Of a stretch of 48,765 nucleotides of DNA, positions 8,131 through 18,669 are shown one piece after another. Source of the DNA: an uncultured Pseudomonadota bacterium (GTDB lineage: Bacteria > Pseudomonadota > Gammaproteobacteria > Steroidobacterales > Steroidobacteraceae); NCBI GenBank assembly GCA_903908825.1, contig CAIVTJ010000378.1, forward strand, positions 1 through 48,765. Reading direction: 5' to 3'. Position 1 is the first letter of the stretch; each line of letters opens with the position of its first letter. The translations under genes were made by a program, and so were the position numbers. The notes under the pieces are model-generated. The model saw only the letters and a program-made list of their open reading frames with translations. It was not told where the DNA came from and made no database searches.

Positions 8131-9459
8131 ATGGCCCTAGCCGAACGTCCCGGTCGCGATGAATTTGCCCGTCGCCGACGTCAACTGCTGCGCAGCATGG
8201 GCAAGGACTGCATCGCGGTCATCCCCTCGGCGCCGGTCAAGCATCGCAACAACGATGTCGAATACGAATACCGTCAGGACAGCGACTTTTATTACCTGAC
8301 CGGTTTCGGAGAGCCGGAGTCGGTGGCCGTGCTGATACCCGGTCGTGAACAGGCTGAGTACATTCTGTTCGTGCGCGATCGCGATCCGCTGCGTGAGACC
8401 TGGGATGGACGCCGGGCGGGACCCGAGGGTGCGGTAGCCCGTTTTGGCGCTGATGATGCGTTTCCGGTTTCAGATATCGACGATATCTTGCCGGGACTGC
8501 TGGAGAACCGGGCCAAGGTTTTTTATGCCATGGGCAGCTATCCGGATTTTGATCACCGCATGGTGGGTTGGTTGCAGGGTTTGCGCACCCAGGCGCGCAA
8601 CGGCCGGCATGCGCCGTTGGAAATGGTCGCGCTAGACCACGTGCTGCATGACATGCGTTTGTATAAGAGCAGGGTCGAACTGCAGATGATGCGTATCTCA
8701 GGGCGCATCGCGGCGCAGGCCCATGTGCGGGCCATGCAGACCTGTCGGCCTGGCGGCTATGAGTACGGCATCGTTGCTGAGTTGCTGCACGAGTTCCGGC
8801 GCAACAATGCCGGCACCTCTTATGAGCCCATCGTTGGCGGCGGCGCCAACAGTTGCATCCTGCACTACCGCGAGAATGATGCACCGTTGGTCGATGGTGA
8901 TCTGCTGCTGGTCGATGCCGGTTGTGAATATGCCTGCTATGCCTCGGACATCACCCGCACCTATCCGGTCAACGGCAAATTCACGCCGGCGCAGCGCGAG
9001 ATCTATGACATCGTGCTTGAGGCGCAGTTGGCGGCCATTGCTCAGGTGCAACCCGGCAACCACTGGAATGCACCGCATGAAGCTGCAGTCGAAGTCATCA
9101 CCCGCGGCTTGTTGCGCATAGGGCTGCTCAAGGGCAGGTTGCCCGCGCTTATCAAAGAAGGTGCCTGCAAGAGGTTCTTTATGCACCGCACCGGCCATTG
9201 GCTGGGCATGGACGTCCACGATGTCGGTGACTACAAGGTCGGGGACGAATGGCGGGTGCTCGAACCCGGGATGGTGATGACCGTAGAGCCTGGCATTTAT
9301 ATCCCGGCCGGTTCGCGCGGCGTGCCGCGTCGCTATTGGAACATCGGCGTGCGCATCGAAGACGATGTGGCCGTGACCGCCAAGGGTCATGAAGTGCTGA
9401 CAGATGGTGTGCCTAAGACCGTTGCAGCCATTGAGGCGCTGATGGCGCAGGCCGGTTGA
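8131..9459 (+). CDS. pepP: Xaa-Pro aminopeptidase P
   Basis: YEYRQDSDFYYLTGFGEPESVAVL, VDAGCEYACYASDITRTYPVNGKF, HRTGHWLGMDVHDVGDY. Confidence 0.95.
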   Translation: MALAERPGRDEFARRRRQLLRSMGKDCIAVIPSAPVKHRNNDVEYEYRQDSDFYYLTGFGEPESVAVLIPGREQAEYILFVRDRDPLRETWDGRRAGPEGAVARFGADDAFPVSDIDDILPGLLENRAKVFYAMGSYPDFDHRMVGWLQGLRTQARNGRHAPLEMVALDHVLHDMRLYKSRVELQMMRISGRIAAQAHVRAMQTCRPGGYEYGIVAELLHEFRRNNAGTSYEPIVGGGANSCILHYRENDAPLVDGDLLLVDAGCEYACYASDITRTYPVNGKFTPAQREIYDIVLEAQLAAIAQVQPGNHWNAPHEAAVEVITRGLLRIGLLKGRLPALIKEGACKRFFMHRTGHWLGMDVHDVGDYKVGDEWRVLEPGMVMTVEPGIYIPAGSRGVPRRYWNIGVRIEDDVAVTAKGHEVLTDGVPKTVAAIEALMAQAG

Positions 9460-9460
9460 G

Positions 9461-10708
9461 GTGACCCAAGTCGACTGCCCTGTAGTCAGCGACATCGCCA
9501 TAGTCGGCGGTGGCATGGTCGGTGCCAGTCTGGCTCTGGCGCTGTCGCGTTCGGGCTTGTCGGTGGTGTTGATCGAAGCCACAGCACCTGACTCTGCGGC
9601 GCAGCCCAGCTTTGATGAACGCACGACGGCCTTGGGCAACGGCAGCCGCCGCGTCTTTGAGGCCTTGGGTGTATGGGATGCCTTGCAGGCTGAGGCCGCG
9701 CCGATCCGCAGCATCCATGTGTCGGATGCGCAGCGCTTTGGCTTTGCGCGTGTCGACGCCGCGGAGTTGGGCCTGCAAGCCTTGGGCTTTGTCGTTGCCA
9801 ATCGCGCCATCGGCCGTGAACTGTGGTCAGCGTTACGCCAGGCGCAGCGCGTCACGCTGCGTATGCCGGCGCGGGTGATGGCGGTAGAGCTGGGCGCCGA
9901 CTGCGCCAGCTTGCGTCTGCAGGAAGACAGCGGCGAGTTGCGGTTACAGGCCCGTCTGGTGGTGGCGGCCGATGGCGCGCAGTCCCTGGTCCGTGCGGCA
10001 GCCGGCATCAGCGCTCAGATACATGACTATGAGCAGACGGCCATCGTCGCCGCGCTGCGCACCGATCAGCCCGATGCCGGCATCGCCTATGAACGGTTCA
10101 CGCAGGCAGGACCCATGGCTTTGCTGCCTCTGCGCGGTGCCGGTGCAGGGCATTGGCACACGCTGGTGTGGGCCGCTGCGCCGGCCGATGCGCAAGCGCT
10201 GCTGGCGCTGACACCGCAGCAGTTCCTGGCGCGCTGGCAACAGATGTTCGGCTGGCGTGCGGGACGCGCGCTGCAACTGGGGCATCGCGGTGCCTATCCT
10301 TTGTCGCTGGTGCGTGCTGCTACCGCAGTGGGGCCGCGAGCCGTGTTGCTGGGTAATGCCGCCCAAGCGATGCATCCGGTAGCCGGGCAGGGCTTTAACC
10401 TGGGTCTGCGTGATGCGGCCGATCTGGCCGAACTGCTGAGCGAGGTCGCGCGCAGCGGGGGTGATGTCGGTGAAGCCCTGGTGTTGCAGCGCTACGCAGC
10501 GCAGCGCGTTGCCGATCGCGATGGCGTCGTGCGCTTTACCGATGCACTGGTGCGTGTGTTTGCTGATCGCAGGCCCGGTGTCGGCGTGCTGCGTGATCTG
10601 GGCTTGTTGGCCTTTGACTTGCTGCCGCCTGCCAAGCGCGTCCTGGGTCGGGTGAGTTTGGGATTTGGGGGGCGACGTTCAGCGCTGACGCGCGGTGTGC
10701 CACTGTGA
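9461..10708 (+). CDS. ubiH: FAD-dependent ubiquinone biosynthesis hydroxylase (UbiH type)
   Basis: GTG start; GGGMVGASLALALSRSG FAD motif, LLGNAAQAMHPVAGQGFNLGLRDAADL. Confidence 0.88.
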   Translation: MTQVDCPVVSDIAIVGGGMVGASLALALSRSGLSVVLIEATAPDSAAQPSFDERTTALGNGSRRVFEALGVWDALQAEAAPIRSIHVSDAQRFGFARVDAAELGLQALGFVVANRAIGRELWSALRQAQRVTLRMPARVMAVELGADCASLRLQEDSGELRLQARLVVAADGAQSLVRAAAGISAQIHDYEQTAIVAALRTDQPDAGIAYERFTQAGPMALLPLRGAGAGHWHTLVWAAAPADAQALLALTPQQFLARWQQMFGWRAGRALQLGHRGAYPLSLVRAATAVGPRAVLLGNAAQAMHPVAGQGFNLGLRDAADLAELLSEVARSGGDVGEALVLQRYAAQRVADRDGVVRFTDALVRVFADRRPGVGVLRDLGLLAFDLLPPAKRVLGRVSLGFGGRRSALTRGVPL

Positions 10709-11934
10709 CCACAGTCTGTGATGTCGACATCGCTGTAGTCGGTGGCGGCGTCGTCGGCGCGACGCTGGCCAATCTGCTGCTACGCCAGGCGCGCATCGCG
10801 CCACAGCGACTGGTATTGCTGGAGCCCGAGGTGGTGCTGCCCTTACCCGCCGCTGCACCGCTGGATTTACGTGTCTGGGCTTTATCGCGCGCCAGTCAGC
10901 GCATCTTGCAGGCTGCCGGTGCGTGGAGCTTGCTCGACCTGTCGCGCATCGAGCCTTATGAGGCGATGTGTGTCTGGCATGAGGGTAGTGCGGCAGACAG
11001 TGCGGACGCGCTGCGCTTTGCAGCCGCTGACAGCGGTGAATCTGACTTGGGCGCCATCGTTGAAGTGCGCGCGGCGCAGACCGCCTTGCTGTCGGCTTAT
11101 GCGGCCGCTGGCGGCAGCGTGCGGCGTGAGTCGGTGCAGGGCCTGACGCAGACTGCTGATGCCGTACGCTTGCAGTTGTCGACCGGTACGCTGACTGCGC
11201 GTCTGGTTGTCGCGGCAGATGGTGCCGCCTCGCCGGTGCGCGGCTATGCCGGCATTGCGGTGCAGGAGCGCAGTTACGGTCAGCAAGCCATCGTCGCTGC
11301 GCTGAGTTGCCAATATCCGCACCAGCACACGGCCTGGCAGGTGTTTCTGCCCACAGGCCCGCTGGCGTTGTTGCCGCAGTCCGATGGCAGTTGTTCTTTA
11401 GTGTGGAGTGCTGTCAACGACGAAGCGCAGCGCTTGCTGGCGCTGGATGCCGGCGCCTTCGGTCACGCCCTGACCCGCGCGACCGGTGGTGTGTTGGGCG
11501 AGTTGAGCTTGCTCAGCGAGCGCCTGCACTTTCCGCTGCGTCGACTCACTGCCGAGCACTTTGTGGCCGGTCGTTGCGCGCTGATCGGCGATGCCGCGCA
11601 CGTCATTCATCCGTTGGCAGGCCAAGGTGTCAATCAAGGTTTGCTCGATGCAGCAGTGCTCTGCGAGGCCTTGGTTAACCGGCCGGCACACGAGGACGTG
11701 GGTGCCCGTGCGGCTTTGCGGCGCTATGAGCGTGAGCGTCGTCTCGGCAATGCCCTGATGGCGACGATGGTCGATGGCTTGGATCGCTTGTTGACCGGTG
11801 CGCCGGGTATCGGTGGGCGTCTGGCCCGCGAGGGCATGGCTCAGGTGGCACGCAATGTAGGGTTGCGGCGCTGGTTTGCCGCACAGGCCATGGGTACGCA
11901 GGGCCCGCTGCCGCAAGCGGCCCGCGCACTCTAG
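10705..11934 (+). CDS. ubiI: FAD-dependent ubiquinone biosynthesis hydroxylase (UbiI/VisC type)
   Basis: GGGVVGATLANLLLRQ, LIGDAAHVIHPLAGQGVNQGLLDAAVL; GTGA overlap with ubiH. Confidence 0.82.
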   Translation: MTTVCDVDIAVVGGGVVGATLANLLLRQARIAPQRLVLLEPEVVLPLPAAAPLDLRVWALSRASQRILQAAGAWSLLDLSRIEPYEAMCVWHEGSAADSADALRFAAADSGESDLGAIVEVRAAQTALLSAYAAAGGSVRRESVQGLTQTADAVRLQLSTGTLTARLVVAADGAASPVRGYAGIAVQERSYGQQAIVAALSCQYPHQHTAWQVFLPTGPLALLPQSDGSCSLVWSAVNDEAQRLLALDAGAFGHALTRATGGVLGELSLLSERLHFPLRRLTAEHFVAGRCALIGDAAHVIHPLAGQGVNQGLLDAAVLCEALVNRPAHEDVGARAALRRYERERRLGNALMATMVDGLDRLLTGAPGIGGRLAREGMAQVARNVGLRRWFAAQAMGTQGPLPQAARAL

Positions 11935-12269
11935 CGCAGGGCTATAGCGTCGAGTTTGGCGGCGCAGATAAAGTCGTTTTCAGACAGACCGCGGATGGCG
12001 TGCGTGGTGTAGCGCACGCGGCAATAGCCCCAGCCCAGTTCAAGGTCGGGGTGGTGATCTTCGATGTTGGCGATGTGTGCCAGCGCGTTGACGAAGCTCA
12101 TCGTGCGATAAAAGTCGATAAAGCGGAACTCGCGTTGAATGTTGCTGCCGTCGACTGACAACTGCCAGCCTTCGTCCAGCCGTTGCAGCACTTCTTCGGC
12201 GGCGACACGCGTCAGTGGCGCCACGCCACCTTCGCAAGGCACACAGCGACGCTCGGCAAGATCGGTCAT
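11931..12269 (-). CDS. phhB: 4a-hydroxytetrahydrobiopterin dehydratase
   Basis: [63 protein letters not shown]/DCoH fold motifs. Confidence 0.93.
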   Translation of the reverse strand: MTDLAERRCVPCEGGVAPLTRVAAEEVLQRLDEGWQLSVDGSNIQREFRFIDFYRTMSFVNALAHIANIEDHHPDLELGWGYCRVRYTTHAIRGLSENDFICAAKLDAIALR

Positions 12270-13495
12270 GGTGCGGGTTCCCGTTTCGGGTAAGTGCGTT
12301 CGATGTAGCGCTCGATGAGTTGCTGAAACTCTTCTGCGATGTGCTCGCCTTTCAGCGTGACCGTCTTCTGGCCATCTTCATAGACGGGTGCAACCGGCCG
12401 TTCGCCGGTGCCGGGCAAGCTGATGCCCAGACTGGCGTGGCGGCTCTCGCCCGGTCCATTGACCACGCAGCCCATAACGGCCACGGTCATGTTTTCGACG
12501 CCTTCATGCTGTGTGCGCCAGTGCGGCATGCGGTGCCGGATGTGCGACTGGATGCGCTGCGCCAATTCTTGAAAATAAGTGCTGGTGGTCCGGCCGCAGC
12601 CCGGGCAGGCGATGACCATGGGCAGAAACGCGCGCAGTCCCATGGTCTGCAAGATCTCTTGTGCGACCACCACCTCTTGCGTGCGATCGCCGTTGGGCTC
12701 GGGCGTCAGCGAGACGCGGATGGTGTCGCCTATGCCTTCGGCCAGCAGCACACCGATGCCGGCGGTCGAGGCGACGATGCCCTTGGAGCCCATGCCTGCT
12801 TCGGTCAGCCCCAGATGCAAGGGATAGTCGCAGCGCGCGGCCAGATTGCGATAGACCGCGATCAGATCCTGCACACCGCTGACTTTGGCCGACAGGATGA
12901 TGCGCTCGCGAGCCAGACCGACCTCGGTGGCCTGCTGTGCGCTGTCTAAAGCCGAGCGCACGATGGCTTCGCGCATGATGGTCTGGGCGCTGGCCGGTTC
13001 GGCGCTCGCGTTGTTCTCATCCATGAGCCGGGCCAGTAGATCGGGGTCGAGGCTGCCCCAGTTAACGCCGATGCGCACCGGCTTGTCATGCTGGCAGGCG
13101 ATCTCGATCATCTCGGCAAACTGGCTGTCGCGCTTGCTGCCGCGGCCGACATTGCCCGGATTGATGCGGTACTTGGCCAGTGCTGCTGCGCACTCCGGGT
13201 AATCGCGCAGCAGTTTGTGCCCATAAAAATGAAAGTCACCGACCAGCGGGACGTTGACGCCGGTGCTGGCCAGACGGTCGCGGATGGGCGCGACCGCCGC
13301 CGCGGCTTCGGCGCTATTTACCGTAATGCGCACCAGCTCGGAGCCGGCTTTGGCCAGCGCTTTGACCTGCGCGACCGTGGCTGCGATGTCGGCGGTGTCG
13401 GTGTTGGTCATCGATTGCACGACCACCGGCGCGTCGCTACCGATGCGGACGGCGCCAACTTGCGCGCTGAGAGTGGGGCGGCGTGGAAAGCTCAT
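12266..13495 (-). CDS. ispG: (E)-4-hydroxy-3-methylbut-2-enyl-diphosphate synthase
   Basis: [60 protein letters not shown]. Confidence 0.96.
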   Translation of the reverse strand: MSFPRRPTLSAQVGAVRIGSDAPVVVQSMTNTDTADIAATVAQVKALAKAGSELVRITVNSAEAAAAVAPIRDRLASTGVNVPLVGDFHFYGHKLLRDYPECAAALAKYRINPGNVGRGSKRDSQFAEMIEIACQHDKPVRIGVNWGSLDPDLLARLMDENNASAEPASAQTIMREAIVRSALDSAQQATEVGLARERIILSAKVSGVQDLIAVYRNLAARCDYPLHLGLTEAGMGSKGIVASTAGIGVLLAEGIGDTIRVSLTPEPNGDRTQEVVVAQEILQTMGLRAFLPMVIACPGCGRTTSTYFQELAQRIQSHIRHRMPHWRTQHEGVENMTVAVMGCVVNGPGESRHASLGISLPGTGERPVAPVYEDGQKTVTLKGEHIAEEFQQLIERYIERTYPKREPAP

Positions 13496-13635
13496 CGGCC
13501 GATTGTAGTCGCCACAGCGGTCTGACCCCAAGCCTTGCTAGACTAACGGCCCGTCGAAACCGCCAGCAGCGCCGTGGAGGCCACCGTGGACCGTATCGGA
13601 TTGGAACGACTCGAGCTGTCCGTGTTGGTCCGGCT

Positions 13636-16461
13636 GTGAGCGCGCGCTTGCAGGTCGGTCGTTGTTTACTGGGTGTGTCGCTGCTCTGGTCTGCGGCGAC
13701 GCTGGCGCAGTCCGAGGCACCGGCGCGCGAGAACGCGACGTGGACGGCAACCCTCGAGCGCATCGCGCAGAGCGTGGTGGCCATCGAGATCGATTCGACC
13801 CGTGCCTTCGATACCGAGTGGAACAGCTCGGCGCAGGCCACCGGCTTTATTATTGATGCCGAGCAGGGACTGGTGCTGACCAACCGTCACGTGGTGACGC
13901 CGGGTCCGGTTACCGCCAAGGCCACCTTGCTCAATCGCGAGGAGTTGCAGCTGTATCCGCTGTATCGCGATCCGGTGCATGACTTCGGTCTGTATCGCTA
14001 CGACCCGAGCAAGCTCAAGTTCATCAAGCCGGCTTCGCTCCCTTTGTATCCGGAAGGTGCACAGATCGGTCGCGAGATCCGCGTCATCGGCAACAATGCC
14101 GGTGAGCAGTTATCGATATTGGCCGGCACCATCGCCCGTCTCGATCGCGAAGCCCCCGCTTATGGCCTGGGCAAGTACAACGACTTCAATACTTTTTATC
14201 TACAAGCGGCCTCGGGTACTTCAGGCGGCTCGTCGGGCTCGCCCGTGGTCGACATCCAAGGACGCGTGGTGGCGCTTAATGCCGGTGGTGCGACCGGCAA
14301 TGCCTCCAGCTTTTATTTGCCGCTGGGCCGGGTTAAACGCGCGGTTGAACTGCTGCGTGCGGGTAAGCCGGTCACGCGTGGCACGCTGCAGACGGTGTTC
14401 AGCTACACGCCGTTTGATGAGTTGCGTCGTTTGGGTTTAAGCAGCGATACCGAAGCGGCTGTGCGTAAGTCGTTTGCCGGTGGCACGGGCATGCTGGTGG
14501 TCGGTCAGGTGCAACCCGGTTCGCCTGCTTTCGGGCAATTGCAGCCCGGAGATGTGTTGATCCGCGTTGAAGACCGTTACGTCACGCAGTTCGAGCCGCT
14601 GGAGGCGCTGCTTGATGACGCGGTTGGCAAGACCATCAATGTCGATGTGCAACGCGGTGGACGCACGATCACCACGCCGCTGGTGGTCGGTGACCTCAAT
14701 GCGATCACGCCGGACGCTTTTATAGAGTTCGGTGAAGCCGTGGTGCACGACTTCTCTTATCAGCAGGCGCGGCATTTCAACTTGCCGGTCAGCGGCGTGT
14801 TCGTGGTCAACCCGGGTTATGCACTGGGTTCGGCCGGCGTGCCGCGCAATGCCTTGGTCACGGCCATCAACGAAAAGCCCGTCAAGGCCCTGGCCGATTT
14901 CCGCGCTGCGCTGCAAACGCTGGGTGATGGCGATCGCGCAACGCTGCGCTACACCACCATGGATGATCCCAACGGGAGTGTGCTCAAGTCCTTCCGTATG
15001 GACCGGCACTGGTTCCCGGCAGCCGAATGCCATCGTGATGATGTCAGTGGCGTGTGGCCCTGCGAGCCCTTGGCTGCTGGTGCAGCAGCCAAGCCCGTGG
15101 CGGCCCGTTCGACCACGTTCCCGGTGACCCGCGATCCGTTGGTGGCGCAGCTGGCGCCCTCGCTGGTGCAACTGAACTTCGATATGCCTTATGCCGTGTC
15201 GGGTATCACCGAGCGCAACTATCGCGGTACCGGGCTCATCGTCGATACGGCGCGCGGTCTGATCGTCACCGATCGCAACACCATTCCAGTGGCCATCGGC
15301 GATGTGCGCATCACTTTTGCCGGTGCCTTGGAAGTGCCGGGTAAGGTCGAGTACATCCATCCCCTGCATAACCTCGCTGTGGTCTCATATGACCCGGCTT
15401 TGATCGGGACCACGCCGGTGAAGGCCGCCAAGCTCGATGCCCGTGGCCTGAATCTGGGCGATGCCTTGACGGTTATCGGTCTGGATGGCGACGGTGATAT
15501 CAAGTCGCGCCCCACGTCGATCGTGTCGCGTGACCCGCTGACCTTGCCCTTGTCGCGCACCATGCAGTTCCGCGACGGCAACCTGGAAGTCGCGCAGGTG
15601 CTCAATCCGCCGGGCGAGTTCGACGGCGTGCTGGTGTCGGCACGTGGTGAAGTGCGTGGCCTGTGGTCCAGCTTTGTGTTTGAGAACGGACGCGACACGG
15701 TGCAGAGCAATCGCGGTGTGGCCATCGACCTGGTCAACGAGATGCTCGAACACGTGCGCAGTGGGCAACCGCTGCACACCTTAGATGCCGACCTGAATCT
15801 GCAGCCCTTGGCCAATGCGCGGCGGCTGGGCTTGACCGATGATTGGGTGCGGCGCTTAGAGCAGGCCAATCCGGAAGCGCGGCAGGTGCTGTCGGTCACG
15901 CGTCTGACCGGTGGTTCCGCCGCCAGCCGCATCCTGCGTCAGGGTGACCTGTTGCTGGCCATCGACGGTAAGCCGGTCACCGGCTTCCGTGATGTCGAGA
16001 AGTTGGTGGGGAATCGCGAGACAGTCGGTGTCACCGTGTGGCGCGGTAGCGCTGAGATGGCCCTGACCGTACCGACCACGGCACTGCCCGGCACCGATAT
16101 CGATCGCATCGTGCTGTGGGCCGGCGCCACCTTGCAGGCACCGCATCGCGCGATGAGCACGCAGCGCGGCATACGGCCCGAGGGCGTTTACGTCGCGTAT
16201 TTCGCTTTTGGCTCGCCGGCCACGCGCTATCGCTTATTGCCGGGCCGGCGCATCGTCGAGGTCGACGGCCAAGCAACGCCGGATCTCGATGCGTTCTTGA
16301 AAGTGGTGGCGGGTCGTGCCGATCGCAGTTCCTTGCGACTGCGTACGCTGACCTGGAACAACGCGCCGGAAGTCATCACGCTCAAGCTGGATCGTCATTA
16401 CTGGCCGACCTATGAGTTGCAACGCAACGAGTCAGGCTGGCAGCGCCACGACATTGAGTGA
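13636..16461 (+). CDS. tandem HtrA/PDZ serine protease resembling yeast Nma111 (second protease domain degenerate)
   Basis: Signal-like N-terminus (VSARLQVGRCLLGVSLLWSAATLAQ); domain 1 with NRHVV, HDFGLYRYD and SGTSGGSSGSPVVDIQGRVVALNAGG; PDZ-like segments; domain 2 lacks the triad. GTG at 13636 favoured over ATG at 13483, which overlaps the ispG start. Confidence 0.85.
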   Translation: MSARLQVGRCLLGVSLLWSAATLAQSEAPARENATWTATLERIAQSVVAIEIDSTRAFDTEWNSSAQATGFIIDAEQGLVLTNRHVVTPGPVTAKATLLNREELQLYPLYRDPVHDFGLYRYDPSKLKFIKPASLPLYPEGAQIGREIRVIGNNAGEQLSILAGTIARLDREAPAYGLGKYNDFNTFYLQAASGTSGGSSGSPVVDIQGRVVALNAGGATGNASSFYLPLGRVKRAVELLRAGKPVTRGTLQTVFSYTPFDELRRLGLSSDTEAAVRKSFAGGTGMLVVGQVQPGSPAFGQLQPGDVLIRVEDRYVTQFEPLEALLDDAVGKTINVDVQRGGRTITTPLVVGDLNAITPDAFIEFGEAVVHDFSYQQARHFNLPVSGVFVVNPGYALGSAGVPRNALVTAINEKPVKALADFRAALQTLGDGDRATLRYTTMDDPNGSVLKSFRMDRHWFPAAECHRDDVSGVWPCEPLAAGAAAKPVAARSTTFPVTRDPLVAQLAPSLVQLNFDMPYAVSGITERNYRGTGLIVDTARGLIVTDRNTIPVAIGDVRITFAGALEVPGKVEYIHPLHNLAVVSYDPALIGTTPVKAAKLDARGLNLGDALTVIGLDGDGDIKSRPTSIVSRDPLTLPLSRTMQFRDGNLEVAQVLNPPGEFDGVLVSARGEVRGLWSSFVFENGRDTVQSNRGVAIDLVNEMLEHVRSGQPLHTLDADLNLQPLANARRLGLTDDWVRRLEQANPEARQVLSVTRLTGGSAASRILRQGDLLLAIDGKPVTGFRDVEKLVGNRETVGVTVWRGSAEMALTVPTTALPGTDIDRIVLWAGATLQAPHRAMSTQRGIRPEGVYVAYFAFGSPATRYRLLPGRRIVEVDGQATPDLDAFLKVVAGRADRSSLRLRTLTWNNAPEVITLKLDRHYWPTYELQRNESGWQRHDIE

Positions 16462-16468
16462 GTCGCTT

Positions 16469-17437
16469 ATGCAGGCACAGCTTGAGTCGGCCGTGGCTGC
16501 ATTGCGTGCCGGTGAGTTGGTGGCTTTTGCCACCGAGACGGTCTATGGACTGGGCGCTGACGCCGCTGACGCGGAGGCCGTGCGGCGCGTATTCGAGCTC
16601 AAAGGCCGGCCGGCTAGCCATCCGCTGATCGTGCATCTGCACAGCGCTGCCCAACTGCCGCTGTGGGCGCGTGAGATCAGCCCGGCCGCGCACAAACTGG
16701 CCGCAGCTTTTTGGCCGGGGCCGTTGACGCTGGTGTTGCCGCGTGCTGCAACGGTCAGCGATGCGGTCACCGGCGGCCAGGACACGGTCGCGCTGCGCGT
16801 GCCGGCTCATCCGCTGGCGCGCGCGCTGCTGGCAGCCTTTGGCGGAGGCATAGCAGCGCCTTCCGCCAATCGCTATGGACGCTTGAGCGCCACCTGCGCA
16901 GCGCATGTGCGTGATGAGTTTGGCGATGCAGTCGCTGTGGTACTGGATGGCGGTGACTGTGATTTGGGCGTGGAGTCGACCATCGTGTGCTGCGATGCGC
17001 AGCGGGTGCAGGTGCTGCGCCCCGGCAGCATCACTTTAAGTCAGCTGCAAGCCGTCGTCGGGCCGGTGAGCAGCGGTGCTGATGCCTCTTCACCACGGGT
17101 GCCAGGTAGCACGCTGGCGCATTATTCGCCGCGCACACCGCTGCAACAGGTCGATGCCGGGCAATTGGCACAGCTTCTGGCGCAGCGCTTGGCGGCGGGA
17201 CAGCGGCTGGGTGTGTTGGCGCAAGGTCCGCCGCCGCGGGTTCACCCGGGACTGGTGTGGATAGTTGCCGGCGCACACGCTGTAAGCTATGCCCACGACC
17301 TGTATGCGAATCTGCGGCAGCTGGATCAATCCGGCTGTGCACTGTTACTGGTGAGCCGCGTGCCGGATGATGAAACCTGGGATGCCGTGCGCGACCGTTT
17401 GCGTAGGGCGGCAGCGCCTTCTGACTTGACCGCTTGA
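16469..17437 (+). CDS. L-threonylcarbamoyladenylate synthase (Sua5 type, with C-terminal domain)
   Basis: GELVAFATETVYGLGADAADAEAVRRVFELKGRPASHPLIVHL, APSANRYGRLSAT, plus a Sua5-domain-like C-terminus (VPGSTLAHYSPRTPL). Confidence 0.93.
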   Translation: MQAQLESAVAALRAGELVAFATETVYGLGADAADAEAVRRVFELKGRPASHPLIVHLHSAAQLPLWAREISPAAHKLAAAFWPGPLTLVLPRAATVSDAVTGGQDTVALRVPAHPLARALLAAFGGGIAAPSANRYGRLSATCAAHVRDEFGDAVAVVLDGGDCDLGVESTIVCCDAQRVQVLRPGSITLSQLQAVVGPVSSGADASSPRVPGSTLAHYSPRTPLQQVDAGQLAQLLAQRLAAGQRLGVLAQGPPPRVHPGLVWIVAGAHAVSYAHDLYANLRQLDQSGCALLLVSRVPDDETWDAVRDRLRRAAAPSDLTA

Positions 17438-17487
17438 ATTAACACTTGCCGGGCCGCAGGCCCTGAGGGCGACAGCCGTTTATTGCC

Positions 17488-18651
17488 ATGACACAGTCTT
17501 ACATCGATCCGTTTGAGTCCGCCCACATAGAGCGTCTGGTCAAGCAGTACGGTTCGCCCTTGCTGATCGTTGATTGCGAGCGCGCGCGTGCGCAGTACCG
17601 CAAGTTGGCCAAGGCGCTGCCCGGCGTTGATCTGCATTACGCACTCAAGCCCCTGCCGCATCCGGCCGTTGTGCGCAGCATCCTGGCGTTGGGTGGTTGG
17701 CTGGATCTCGCCACGACCGGCGAAGTGCAGTTGGCTCACAAGCTCGGAGCCGATCCGGCGCGCTGCATCCATACGCATCCGATTAAGCGTGATATCGACA
17801 TCCGCAATGCTTTGGCTGCCGGCGTCAAAGTGTTCGTGGCCGATAACCCGGATGAAGTGCGCAAGTTCCGCCGCTACCGGGATCAGGCCGAGCTGTTACT
17901 GCGCGTGTCGTTCCGCAGTCCCGGTGTGGTCAGCGATCTGTCGCGCAAGTTCGGTTGTGATCCGCAAGATGCTTTAGAGCTGGCGCGTTTGGCTGCCAGC
18001 ATCGGCGTGCGCTTGCGCGGTCTGTCGTTTCATGTCGGATCGCAGGCGCCCGATGCGCGCATGCATGTGCAGGCCATCGGCGTGTGCGCCGAGCTGCTGG
18101 CCGCCATGCGGCGCGAGAAGCTGGGGCCGCTGGACACGCTCGATATCGGCGGTGGCTTTCCCATCGACTACCTGTCAGAGGTGACCACCATCGGCCGCTT
18201 CTGTGCGCCCATACGCAAGGCGCTGGCGCAGTTGCCCGCACGGGTGCGCATCATCGCCGAGCCCGGTCGTTATATCGCAGGCCCCTCGGCCATCGCGGTA
18301 TCCAGCGTCATGGGCCGCGCGCAGCGGGCTGGCAAGTGGTGGTATTACCTCGACGATGGCGTCTATGGCTCTTATAGCGGGCAGGTGTTTGATCACGGCC
18401 GCTATCCGCTGCGTGCCTTGCGCACGGGCCGTCTGCAGCCGTCGGTGTTGGCCGGCCCGACCTGTGACAGCATCGATGTCGTCGCTGAAGATGTGCCGCT
18501 GCCGCGCTTGCGCGAGGGTGATCTGATCGTCGGCGCTGCAATGGGCGCCTATACCTGGGCGTCAGCATCAGAGTTTAATTTCTTCCCGCGCGCCACAGTG
18601 GTCTCGGTCAATGAGGTGCTGGGTGATGTCGGCTCGGTGCTGGAAATCTAG
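17488..18651 (+). CDS. type III PLP-dependent decarboxylase (ornithine decarboxylase-like)
   Basis: DLHYALKPLPHPAVV (PLP Lys), LSFHVGSQ, LDIGGGFP, EPGRYIAGP, GPTCDSIDVV. Confidence 0.85.
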   Translation: MTQSYIDPFESAHIERLVKQYGSPLLIVDCERARAQYRKLAKALPGVDLHYALKPLPHPAVVRSILALGGWLDLATTGEVQLAHKLGADPARCIHTHPIKRDIDIRNALAAGVKVFVADNPDEVRKFRRYRDQAELLLRVSFRSPGVVSDLSRKFGCDPQDALELARLAASIGVRLRGLSFHVGSQAPDARMHVQAIGVCAELLAAMRREKLGPLDTLDIGGGFPIDYLSEVTTIGRFCAPIRKALAQLPARVRIIAEPGRYIAGPSAIAVSSVMGRAQRAGKWWYYLDDGVYGSYSGQVFDHGRYPLRALRTGRLQPSVLAGPTCDSIDVVAEDVPLPRLREGDLIVGAAMGAYTWASASEFNFFPRATVVSVNEVLGDVGSVLEI

Positions 18652-18669
18652 TCGGATAAGGATGCAGGC

